From NCBI GenBank assembly GCA_036346225.1, contig JARFIW010001215.1:9128501-9192500 (forward strand): a stretch of 64,000 nt of DNA, written 5' to 3'. Numbering within the stretch: the first letter of the stretch is position 1; the number at the start of each line of letters is the position of its first letter. Source of the DNA: Platerodrilus igneus. Taxonomy: Eukaryota; Arthropoda; Insecta; Coleoptera; Lycidae. The position numbers were made by a program, and so were the translations under genes. This document shows, piece after piece, positions 45,858 through 55,563 of the stretch. Under the pieces are notes generated by a model. That model searched no databases. It saw only the letters and a list, made by a program, of their open reading frames with translations, and was not told the DNA's origin.

Positions 45858-46985
45858 CTAAAAACAATATCTGCTATTAGTAACTGTTGCATAGCAAAAT
45901 TACATCCCATTAATTTTGTGATTAGGATTTTACAATCATCATCATCATTAGGTCTTCAGTCCTAGAACTGGTTAGACGCGTACCATAATTGTTCCCTATT
46001 CTGAACTAACCTACAGATTTACCTGAAATATGCACAGTTTGCATCTATAACTGTTTGATCTAAGTCTACATCTACCTCCTTTTTTCCTATCTCTGCTTGT
46101 AATATATCACATACTATTCCCCAAAAATGCCTTAGAACGTATTCCACCCTACTATTTCTCTTTTCCCCAGATATCCTTGTTCCCCTACTATTTCTGTAAC
46201 TTATTTGTTATTATCTTTGTCTGTCCATGCTATCGTCCTCATACATCTGAAGCACATCATTTCAAAAGACTGCTACCGTTTTTCTGTCTGCGTTTCAGAC
46301 TTCCCGTACTTCATAGGCATACTGTGCTGTGCTCCACACATATGCTTTCAACAATTTTCTTCTTATTCTATGTTTGTTGTCTTTCCTCATAGGCGATGTT
46401 CTTTCTTGTTAGATGACGTTCGATCACTTTCTATTGTTTTACAGTTATATGCCCTATTTCTCCGACCTTCAATGGTTGTGAAGGGAGGTAAGCAGTCTGT
46501 GGCTGCCAAGTTCCCCCAACACAACCATTTGGCGATTTAATCTATTTTCCAATTTATCTTTTCGCACAGTCAACATTAGTTGCAGGTATTTCGCAGCCAT
46601 TAGGTTTTCCGTCTCAAAACTGGTTGGACACGTACCTGCACTTATTTATATTCTGAGCTAGCCTACATAGTTCCCTGAAATTCTCACACAGCATGTGTAT
46701 TCAGGTTAATCTTCTTTGGGAATTAAACCACTCATAGTTTTCAAAATCAACCCCATTCACGTCTCGATCCATGACCTAGGATCGTTGTCAAAATAATAAT
46801 AAAAACTTCAAGTTTGACATTTATGACATAAATTGAAGGTGACTTTCTTTAGGTAGCCAATACCCTTAACGTGAAATCTGCTGATTAATTTTTATTGGTG
46901 AATTTCATATAAATTCAATAACTTGGAATTGGAAAACATTTTTTAACATGTTTCTATTTATACAATTGAGAGGATGGTTATTAAA

Positions 46986-48146
46986 GAAGTACAGCCGTAC
47001 AGTGCTGTGCTCCACACACATGTTTTAAGCAATCTTTTCCTTGTTTCTATGTTTGTGGTCTTTGAGCACAGTAGTTGCTTTTTCTTGTTAAATGTAGCAC
47101 GACCTTGTGCTAATCTTTGTTTTATATCTTTTGTGCTTTTCCCATCTTGCGTTATTTGGCTTCCTAGGTAGCAGAAATCCTTAACCTCTTGTAAGTTCGT
47201 GTTAAATACTTGTATTCTTGTTTTTGATTTATTTTCCCCACCTTTGCAAACTAGAACTTTAGTTTTAGTTTTGTTAATTTTCATACCGTATCTCTCTGTT
47301 AGAACCGTTTCCATTTCATTAAGAGCAGCTTCTAACTCTTCCTTGCTAGACGCTAATACCGCTATATCATCTGCAAATCTAAGCATATCAATTTTTTGTC
47401 CCTGCATAGTAATTCCAAATGTCTTCCTGCATTTGACAGTATTCATTGCCTCTTCTATGTACAAGTTAAAATCAATGGGGATAGGGCACATCCCTGTCTC
47501 ACCCCTTTCCTAATGTTTACTTCTCTACGTTCCTGCTCTAATTCTATTACTGCTGTTTGCTCTTTGTATAAGCTATGTACTATTCGTCTATCCCTATAAC
47601 TCATTCCAATCTTTTGAGTATTTCAAACATTTTTTCCAATTTACATTGTCGAATGCTTTTCCAGATCTACAAACCCTATATACATGCTTTTCCTTTTCTA
47701 TTGTTTTCTCCATTATCACTCTCAGAGCTAAAATAGCCTCCCGTGTTCCCCTGTTTCGCCTAAACCCAAATTGGTCTTCTCCTAGTATTTCTTCAGCTCG
47801 TTTTCCATTCGTCTTTGCACAATTCTAGTTAATATTTTTGACACGTGTGCTGTCAAACTTATTGTTCGAAAATTTTCACATCTATCCGTGCCTTTCTTTT
47901 TGGTATAGTTACTATGATGCTACGTTTGAAATCTTTGGGTATCTCGCCTGTCTCATACATATAGCTTACAAGTTGGTAGAGACGTTCTGTTACTGCTTGT
48001 CCAGCGGCTTTTAGAGTTTCTGCTTGCACCTTATCTGTACCCGGCGCCTTACCATTTTCAGACTCTTTAATGCTAATTCAAACTCGTCTCAAGTATAGGA
48101 TATCCCATGTCATCATTTTCAATGTCTGATTCCTGTTCTAATGCAG
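46986..48146 (-). pseudogene. RTE reverse transcriptase part, frameshifted and cut short
   Basis: Goes on from the endonuclease frame. Short frames cover KMGAG-like and FKRSIIVTI-like stretches at 47900-48060, RQGCALSPL-equivalent sequence near 47500, NLYIEEAMNTVKCRKTFGI (47460) and the catalytic box RFADDIAVLASSKEELEAAL (47380). Then come MKINKTKTKVLVCKGG, FCYLGSQITQDGKSTKDIKQ and RKRLLKTCVWSTALYGC. The protein breaks off at about 46986, where related copies continue with EAWTEGEADKK. Thus the carboxyl third is lost although the very 3' end of the element is present. Confidence 0.8.
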
Positions 48147-49571
48147 TTAGTTCCTCTCCTGCATATAAATTCCTATATATTCTTGCCATCTACTCACTTT
48201 CTCTACGTTTTCTATAATGACGTTTCCTTGTGCGTCCCTTATATTTTTGCTATACGGTTTTATATCCCTAAAATTCATTCTAATTAATTTGTATGCTTCG
48301 TCTGTCTTTCCTATTTCCATCTTAGTTTGTACTTCTTTGCACTTTTCATCAATCCATTGTTCTTTAGCTTTCCTGCATTTTCGAATAATTTCCCATTTTA
48401 TGGCTTTGTATCTCTGTTTTCCTGTTTCGTCTGATTTATTTTTGTATTTTCGTCTTTCTTCTATTAAATTCACGATATCCTTTGTTATCCATGGTTTCTT
48501 ATTTTCTTTTTGTGTATACCCCAAAATATCTCTGGCCGCCATGTCTAGGCTGGATTTAATGTTATTCCATTCTGTTTCTACTTCCTTAGTTTCAGATATT
48601 TTCCCGATATCATTCAGCAATTCATTTGACTTTTTTTCGAATCTTACTTGAATATCTTTATCTTTTAGTTTCTCTAAGTCCAAGTGCCTTTTTCCATTCC
48701 TTTTTTTCAGATTTTTAAATTTAAGTGCGGCCTTCATAATTACGATGTTGTGGTCAGTATCTATATCTGCTTCTGGGTAGCTTCTACAGTCTTTTACTTG
48801 ATTCCTAAACCGTTGTCTAACAAGAATGTAATCTATTTGATATCGTCCTATATCTCCTGGCATCTTCCACGTATATCGTCTTCTAGCATGATGTTGAAAT
48901 AATGTGTTTGTGATGATTAAATTGTTCTTTTCGCAAAATTCTACCAGCCTATTTCCCCTGTCGTTTCTCGTGCCTAAACCAAATAAACCTACTACCGTTC
49001 CTTCCCTACCCTCACCTACCACAGCATTAAAATCCCCCGTAATTATTAAATTTTCATGTCCTTTTACGTATCTTAATATGTCTTCGATATCTTTGTAGAT
49101 GGCTTCTACCTCTTCGTCACTGTAGGTAGAGGTGGGCATGTATACTTGTATTATTACTGTGTTTACCGGTTTAGATTCTAATCTAACCATGAGTACTCTT
49201 TCGTTCTTTTGTAAGTAATTTTCTACACAGTATCCTATCTTTTTCCGCATAACTATCCCCACACCCAAAATTCCGTCCACTGCTCCTGTATGAATTAACC
49301 TGAATTCTCCACTCCAAAAATCCCCCGCCTCTGGCCACCGAACTTCGCTGATCCCTACTATGTCTAGTGATAACCTATTCATTTCGATTTTTAGGTTCTC
49401 TAGCTTACCTACTTGCTTCATACTTCTAACATTCCGCGCTCCGACTCGCAGAATGTTCCCGACTCTTATTTTTAACTTTCCGATCGCATCCTCCGAAGTA
49501 GTCCCCTCCCGGAGATCCGAATGGGGGACTATTTTAACTCCAGAATCTTTTACCCCAGAGAATGCCATCAT
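48147..49571 (-). CDS. RTE endonuclease (first half of the LINE polyprotein)
   Basis: A 474-codon frame from ATG 49571. It holds an apurinic-type endonuclease: GARNVRSMKQVGKLENLK (first Asn), VGISEVRW (Glu), LIITGDFNAVVGEGREG (Asp and Asn), IDYILVRQRFRN, and ADIDTDHNIVIMKA (Asp-His pair), all expected catalytic positions present. A charged linker follows (WITKDIVNLIEERRKYKNK). The wording is of the RTE clade, whose endonuclease gave rise to the CFDP2-type sequences of mammals. It nicks target DNA to prime reverse transcription. The frame stops at 48147 where the reverse transcriptase should begin; a small frameshift is likely. Confidence 0.88.
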   Translation of the reverse strand: MMAFSGVKDSGVKIVPHSDLREGTTSEDAIGKLKIRVGNILRVGARNVRSMKQVGKLENLKIEMNRLSLDIVGISEVRWPEAGDFWSGEFRLIHTGAVDGILGVGIVMRKKIGYCVENYLQKNERVLMVRLESKPVNTVIIQVYMPTSTYSDEEVEAIYKDIEDILRYVKGHENLIITGDFNAVVGEGREGTVVGLFGLGTRNDRGNRLVEFCEKNNLIITNTLFQHHARRRYTWKMPGDIGRYQIDYILVRQRFRNQVKDCRSYPEADIDTDHNIVIMKAALKFKNLKKRNGKRHLDLEKLKDKDIQVRFEKKSNELLNDIGKISETKEVETEWNNIKSSLDMAARDILGYTQKENKKPWITKDIVNLIEERRKYKNKSDETGKQRYKAIKWEIIRKCRKAKEQWIDEKCKEVQTKMEIGKTDEAYKLIRMNFRDIKPYSKNIRDAQGNVIIENVEKVSRWQEYIGIYMQERN

Positions 49572-50458
49572 GTTTGTTACAATTTAAGTACGCTGTGTGA
49601 TTTTACAATAATTATCATAAAATAATAAACACTGAACTTTCATCAACTGCATTCATTGTCTGTGTTTATGAACTGGGAGGATGATGAATAATCATTATTT
49701 AGGATAAAAAGTTAGTCGAGACAGGATAATATTCACCAAATTAATATTTTATTTAACCTCAACATAACCTCAAAATGGATTAATACAATTCAAAGCTCTT
49801 ACCTGCATTGTTCTTCTTTGCACTACTTGACTCTGCATTACTCAAACACATTTGTACTAAAAACTTTCCCCTGCAAGTCATAATATAAGCACTTAAATGT
49901 TATGGTTTTACTGTACGTGAACTGAACTACAAACTTTATAACATACAATGCATGAACATCAAAAAGTGACCAAGTCGTAATAGTCAATTATTGCATATAT
50001 CTGTTACGCTTTAATTATAATCCATGAAAATAGACCAAGTCAAGATGGTCATTTTTGACAGTAACTAAACTGAACTCAGTGACTTGGACATAATAATCTT
50101 ATGCTAATGGCGACATCTATTAGTCATATTTTACTTGGTCACTTTTCTTGATGTCCAGTAACTACTTTCAACTGACTTGAACACATTAACACAAATTCAT
50201 ATAAATTTGACTTGGTCACTTTTGGCAGTAAGCCCACGATATTATTAAAATCATTTTTGTACATGATGTGTAGTGAGTACAATGACATTAGCAATCAGTG
50301 CGATATTAACAATCATCCTCTTAGTAAAATTCTAGATATTGCCAAAAGGTATAAAAAAATATAAAAATGTATAGATGTATAAGTTAGAATTAGATCAGAA
50401 ATTAATTATTTTGTATCCTGTAAATGGGTTTCACCTGTTGGAAATAAATAAATAAATG

Positions 50459-52228
50459 AGAGCTTCCTTGTTTCAAGCATTTTAATTCTCTTGGAAACAA
50501 CTTAGTCAGTAAATTAAACGATATTTGCAATAATGCTAATTCTAATAAAAATTGAGTCTATTATTAATCAACTAATACATCAGTCATTGCGATGTCTAGT
50601 ATTTTAAATTCCAATTTAGTTAAACAAACAAAGGAGCAAATTCTTGTGCCTTTGAATATAATATTTAATATGTGTTTTAGTTCTGGTGTTTTTCCTACAG
50701 TCTTCAAAAATTCGTTTGCAATCCCACTACACAAACTTCCTTTTTCGGTAGAATTCTTGAAAAATGCATTAAAATCCTCTTTTCATCTTTCTTCGAAAAA
50801 TTTAACATTTTGACTAGCAACAATTTGGCTTCAGAAAAAATTCATCCATGGAACGTGGTTTATATGAAGTAACCAATGCGATTTACTCAAAAATGGAAAA
50901 TAGTACCAAGCGGTTTTCCTTGATTTGTGTAAAGCATTTGATAGTTTCTCACATCAAATTATTGCAGAAACTACATACCCTAGGTATAAGGGGAACTGCA
51001 TATCTACTTTTGGAGGACTGCCTTAAAGACAGATGTCAACATGTTTTTGTTACGGTATACTTAGTGATTCCTTGACTGTAGATGTTGACGTTCCGCAAGG
51101 AATTGTATTAAATCCGCTTTTATTTCTTATATATATTAATCATCTAGCTTTACTCGATACTGGTGTAAAATTATTTGTATTTGCAGACGATGCAGTTATT
51201 CTTTTTGAAGGCAGTAATTGGCTTGAAGTTAACAAGAAATCTACTGTTGGAATGGAGCTTGTTAATACATGGTTAGTCGATAACTTGGCTAACTTTAAAT
51301 TTACATAAAGTAAATATATTACATTTTGCCTTAGTTTGCCTGATATACCATCTGCTTGGACCGAACTAGCCATTCATAAAATAGACAATATAAGATCTGC
51401 ATGTTCGTGTCCTGTTATTGAGAGTTAGCAAAATTAAATATTTGGGTGTAATGTTAGACTAACATTTAAGATGGCATGCACATATTGCGTACATTACATC
51501 TAAAATCAGATACTGTAATTATAAATTCTACCAATTAAGAAACATTTTATCTCTAGATGATTTACTATGCATTTGTGGAGTCCATAATTAGATACGGTCT
51601 TGTGATTTGGGGTGTTACTTTTTCAACTACTTTATTGCCTACTAATAGCATAGAAGTTTATTATGTTATGCTTAAAAAGGATATATATTTTCCGTCAGAT
51701 ATCCTATTTTCGGATGCTAATTTACTACCACTTAGAATACTTTACTGTTTCTGTACAAAAATCTTAAAAACCTTAAAAAATGTATACAGCATTCTTATTA
51801 CACCAGATTAATAGATAAAAAACCAATCAGAACTTACTCGACCGCTTATGACATTAACTCAACATTATGTTTCTTATTATTTAGGTCCAAGGCATATACT
51901 TCGCTCGCTTGATATAGAACTATAAACGCAGCATTAGATTATATGAAAAACGAGTTACAAAATATTTATTTGATAATATGGAAAAATATAATCTTACATT
52001 TACTAATGCTTTTCAAGACCCAATTTTAGGTTGAACTTAACAATTTTTTTTGCCAGTTTTTAGATAAATATTTTTTATTGTTTTGCAATTTTTTATAAAT
52101 GTATTGTATTTATAACTTAGTTTACTATTCACAGTTTTCTGTTGAACTATTTATGTATTCAGCCTCACAAGCCTTGCTTAGGTGCTGAATCTCTGTACTA
52201 AACAAAACTATTTAATACAATACAATAC
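50459..52228 (+). pseudogene. LINE-A reverse transcriptase remnant
   Basis: Pieces in order: ILVPLNIIFNMCFSSGVFP (50640), FAIPLHK, FLKKCIK-like and NNFGFRKNSS-like words in another frame (50760-50840), LYEVTNAIYSKMEN (50860), KLHTLGIRGTAYLLLEDCLK (50970), DVPQGIVLNPLLFLIYINHL (51088) and the catalytic FADDAVILFEG (51180). The thumb region reaches LFCTKILK-type sequence at about 51750. The 3' end carries ATACAATACAATAC near 52215-52228. Broken by many shifts. Type and position suggest it completes LINE-A; a separate LINE of the same kind is the alternative. Confidence 0.65.
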
Positions 52229-52344
52229 ACAAAAAAGATGAAGACACGAAATGGAGTCTCCAGAATTAGCTCTTATATATATATTGACTAATGCATGTCT
52301 ATAATAGATTTCATTAATTAACGAACAGAATTTCTTTATATTTC

Positions 52345-52757
52345 AATTATTTGTGTTTAATTATTTATTTAATTAAATTTGCCATTCTGAGCGGACCTGC
52401 ATCTTGACGAAGTTCTAAAATACTAGAACAGGTAGAATGGCTTGCGCGTTTCAATGAGCTAAAGAGCCGAACTATAGGTTTAACCAAATTAGTGGGGTCT
52501 TTAGTAAGGAACCAGACTAAGACAGGTCCCCGAAAGAGGGCAGCAGCTTTTTCGGTACTTAGAGTGGCAGAGACCATAGAGGTCGGTATGAAATTCTAAG
52601 ATACACTACTGCAATGTGGAAGGCAGCGGGAAACCACCACATTACCTCCCAAATACACTGCGTACAGAAATTGTTAGTAAACATGATGGCATCCTCTGGG
52701 ATAAAAAATTCCAGAGGAAAAATAGTCCCCCATTCGGATCTCCGGGAGGGGACTTCG
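52345..52757 (+). mobile_element. RTE LINE, 5' end only
   Basis: From about 52660 the sequence (ATGATGGCATCCTCTGG, then CATTCGGATCTCCGGGAG) matches the start of the RTE coding region at 49571 and the 27 bases before it. Upstream of that, AGGCAGCGGGAAACCACC and flanking sequence are probably the RTE 5' untranslated region, missing from the 49.6-kb copy. The match ends at 52757. A LINE copy that keeps only its 5' end is unusual, because truncation normally removes the 5' side. Confidence 0.6.
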
Positions 52758-53624
52758 CGCGAAATCCTTCATTTAAAATAATACCTTCTTCAAATTTTGG
52801 TTCAACCGTTTTCGAAATCTTCGAATTTTAACTCGTCGTTATGATCTTTTCCGAAAAGCCGCATTCAAATTTTCCCGTGTTTGGCTGTGGTACAACTAAC
52901 TATATAGACCAATGAGATATTCAGTGACGTCTTGAAACCCCGCCTGTATTAACGCTATTCCTCTTTTATGCATATTCTGTTGCCTTCTAACCTTGTTTGA
53001 GTGGTAGAAAATCGATATTACTGTCCGAGTTTCAAACTAACCCATGTGGACTGAATACGTGCGTTTCGAAATGAACTGCTATTATGCCTGTCTCATTCCG
53101 AAGCATTTCATTGATTGTCCATCCCTTCGCGCTTTAAGGAAACTTTTAGTTAGCATTCATACAAACCGTCCGACCGTTTACCTCGAATACTGTCTTTTAT
53201 CTACACAAATAAGGGGAACATGACATTTCGAAAACATGCAGGTGTTCAATTTAACGATCGTTTTTAAAACAAGATTTCTAGGAGTTTACGTTTCAAGGTA
53301 TTTTATATTCAACGGCTGTTCGTTTGTTAGCAACGCGTTTCACCTTGGTATTATCGATTTTTCAAGCTCTTATGCGTATTAGACGTAATAATCCTTTCAA
53401 CTAAACTCAATTAAATTAATTAATAATTTGAATTGGCTTCTACAATTTATTTTCTTTACGAACCTAACTAAATTTTAATCACTAATTGTAAAATTATGGT
53501 AATGCTTGTTACTTTAAATTCACTAAATGAAATAAATTTTGCACGTAAATTCTGGTTGTTTCCTCTATACAGGGTGTTTGAAATTGCCTTGTTTATACAA
53601 ATTTAACCCTTTAAAACGACTACA

Positions 53625-53630
<6 letters not shown>
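52758..53630. other. Non-coding stretch
   Basis: No gene seen. ACAGGGTGTTTGAAATTGCC at 53570 resembles the ends of small insect DNA transposons but I find no partner. Confidence 0.35.

Positions 53631-53667
<37 letters not shown>
53631..53667. repeat. (AT)n array left of repeat R copy 2
   Basis: About 37 bases of AT, 108 bp left of the detectable start of repeat R copy 2. Confidence 0.85.
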
Positions 53668-53669
<2 letters not shown>

Positions 53670-54074
53670 TTATATTATGTATGGTATGCTGTGTTCCTTA
53701 CGTCTCCACGCCCACCTGTGTTTTGCGTCAAAATATATTGTGTACGATGATATCAAATAAATTTATAATTCAAAATAGGAGTTAAAGTTTAATAATTGCA
53801 CCCTAAATGTGGCGTTGGCCTTTTAATTGATTTTAATAAAGAAAAATTTTCAGTTTTAATTATGCCACGGCTTTTAAGACTCGCTCAGGGAAAATTGAAT
53901 CTAGTATTTATGCTCTGTAAGAAGACGTGAGTTCTTTGTCCTCTTACAGGTATATAAAACACAGACGCATAAAGCGTTGTTTAATCAAAACCACTTAATC
54001 TCTTTTAGTGCTTGTATCTCGTGGTTATTCAAAGATTGATACAAAGACCCAACAATATTTAATTTAGGTAAGCG

Positions 54075-54878
54075 TGTAACATACTGTTTTAATATGCTCT
54101 AATTAGTTCTATGATTTCTAAAAAATAGTTATTTTCTAGTTTAATTTTAGCATTCTAATTATTAGAATGAAGGTCTTGGAGCTAACCGCTTTTAGACTAC
54201 CCAAGTAGCGTCCTAGCGAAGTTTCCAGGAAGATCTAATCCAAGAGTCAATCAGTTTTCTAAAGGCACTTACTTTAAGGGCACTAAATATGTCAGATTAG
54301 TTCCTATCTATGATTAGATGTCAATCATGCTTTAGGATCCTATTTATGTCAGGGTGGTCTGAAGCAATTTTTCAATTAGCGGAGCACTCAACTAAAATTA
54401 TTTCCGAGATCTACTTGTGTGGCTAGCTTAGGCAATGGGCAGTTTAATTAATCTTAAAGATTTACGACCGGCGTATCCTAAGCCGATTATGAGAGCCAAG
54501 AAAGGGGTTATTTTTCAATTAACTTAAATGTATATAAGGATGCCAGCCGGTGGGAATCGGGGTTGTTTATTTCCAGGCGCGTTAGAGTCCAAAAGCTCGC
54601 GGACTTGCGAGATTGAATAAGTGTTTTATTTCTCTGAATTCAAGTGCGTGCCGTTATGTTCAAAGTTAGTTTATTTCTCTGAGTAAGTAATTATTCTATA
54701 TGGTATTACTATGAACTCAAAGCTGTGTTATGCATCATAAGTCATTTATTTGTTTAAATACAATATCTGTCGACTTTCATAACATACAACTTCGGGTTAA
54801 ATTTCCGTTCCAGTATTTAATCCCTTCAGGTTATTGTTAAAGACCGCATCTTTTGAAGGGTTTCTTATTTTATTGTGT
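54075..54878 (+). repeat. Left 804-bp arm with LTR-like promoter
   Basis: Contains GTATATAAGG at about 54530, a good TATA box, followed by GCCAGCCGGTGGGAATCGGGG and, 90-150 bp on, AATAAG and TTTATTTCTCTGA words, as in retroelement LTRs. The mirror arm has the same box pointing outward to inward on the other strand, so two convergent transcripts could arise. Confidence 0.65.
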
Positions 54879-55563
54879 GTTTTCGACATCGAGGACACAG
54901 GTAGTTTGCCGTTCAAGTGTAATTGTAATATTTACCTACCGCGTGAGGGTATCCAATTAACAATAAATAATAAATGGGAAGGACCTCTAACACTATAGTA
55001 CCCTCACGTTTCGGGACATTGCCTCGCAAGCTGCTGCAGTCGGTGAGAAGGGGAGGTTCATTAAACAACAACACACTAAGACAAAATTCCAATTGTTTTA
55101 TTAAATGGGCTACTAGCTAACTTAACCTAAATACATAAGCTTACAAAATTATACAGTAATTAATATTATTTACAATAGGGCGCCACCATGGGAACTAAAC
55201 GGCCCATGGACCGTTCGCGGTAATAGCTCTCGTCGCACTTTGTTCGTGGCGATGAACTAAGATTGCAGGACAGAAAATACGTCACTTCACAGGGACAAAT
55301 GTTATTAAGTCTCCGGCTAGCACAAACACAACTTAACTAAACAATTCCTTACTCTATGCATATTAACAACAGTTCTGGGTGCAAACACCCCTATACATAT
55401 AATTAATTAACGCTACCGTAGTCTACTAACTTACATACTGAAACGACCTTCCTTTAATCCTGGGGTCATCAAATAACAGGAAAAACCATGACCTTCACAC
55501 GGGTCAAATAGTACAATAACGGAATTCGTGGCTTAGTTATTACAAGCCTCGGACTACGTCGAA
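54879..55563. other. Centre of the long-TIR element
   Basis: Non-coding. It has CGTGAGGGTA (54943) and TACCCTCACG (55001), a perfect 10-bp inverted pair 48 bp apart. On the minus strand TGGCGCCC (near 55180-55187) follows CCCATGG, which looks like the start of a retroviral-type primer-binding site; if so the minus-strand LTR would be about 1.18 kb and only the right arm would be complete. The function is not established. Confidence 0.45.

Larger units (their letters stand above)
45937..49598 (-). mobile_element. RTE-type LINE inside the DNA transposon
   Basis: The 11-bp GATTTTACAAT at 45926-45936 and again at 49599-49609 is the target-site duplication. The 3' end at 45937 carries the CATCATCATC tail (ATGATG on the coding strand); the 5' end at 49598 lies 27 bases before the ATG. 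The 5' two thirds are well preserved. The 3' third is composite: diverged 3'-end modules at 45937-46440 and 46595-46695, a GCAGTCTGTGGCTGCC block between them, then about 280 bp of unrelated AT-rich DNA before the coding part breaks off at 46986. The same arrangement of modules occurs in the copy at 26181-28253. Confidence 0.8.
43298..50238 (-). mobile_element. 6.9-kb DNA transposon with CGGQN-type transposase gene
   Basis: CGTGGGCTTACTGCC at 43298 and its exact inverse GGCAGTAAGCCCACG ending at 50238 are the terminal repeats; pairing continues inward as (A/G)AAGTGAC. ATAT at 43294-43297 and 50239-50242 is the 4-bp duplication, and the LINE-B frame resumes across it. The 10-mer GACTTGGTCA or its inverse recurs near both ends (43499, 49967, 50033, 50133, 50209). 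The element encodes a minus-strand transposase-like protein and carries an RTE LINE at 45937-49598. Without that LINE it would be about 3.3 kb. A 4-bp duplication would fit the Sola superfamily, but I cannot confirm the assignment. Confidence 0.8.
40320..50458 (+). mobile_element. LINE-B, Jockey/CR1-type LINE split by a DNA transposon
   Basis: 5'-truncated non-LTR element with the end of ORF1 (40320-40617), ORF2 from about 40640 to 43297, and, after the 6.9-kb DNA transposon, the last part of ORF2 and the 3' tail at 50243-50458. Coding resumes in frame: FYLPTAHTN before the insertion runs into a LLKSFLYMM stretch after it. The tail CCTGTTGGAAATAAATAAATAAATGA resembles that of LINE-C. It sits inside LINE-A. 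Confidence 0.8.
30821..52228 (+). mobile_element. LINE-A, host element of the nested insertions
   Basis: A non-LTR retrotransposon whose parts are spread over 21.4 kb because other elements landed in it: ORF1 at 30821-31691, endonuclease at 36224-36889 and 39811-40319, and reverse transcriptase at about 50459-52228. Removing the insertions leaves about 3.8 kb, a normal LINE size. The order of domains and the strand are consistent. The join across the copia and hAT insertions is supported by target-site duplications; the join across LINE-B is inferred from domain order and element type only. The 3' tail is ATACAATACAATAC near 52220. Confidence 0.65.

Noticed and set aside
48217..49587. Plus-strand open frames at 48217-48651 and nearby
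   Set aside because: They are antisense to the well-supported RTE endonuclease.
53539..53760. Open frame with an Ile/Tyr repeat
   Set aside because: It is produced by translation of the (AT)n array; the same holds for the minus-strand frame at 59233-59439.
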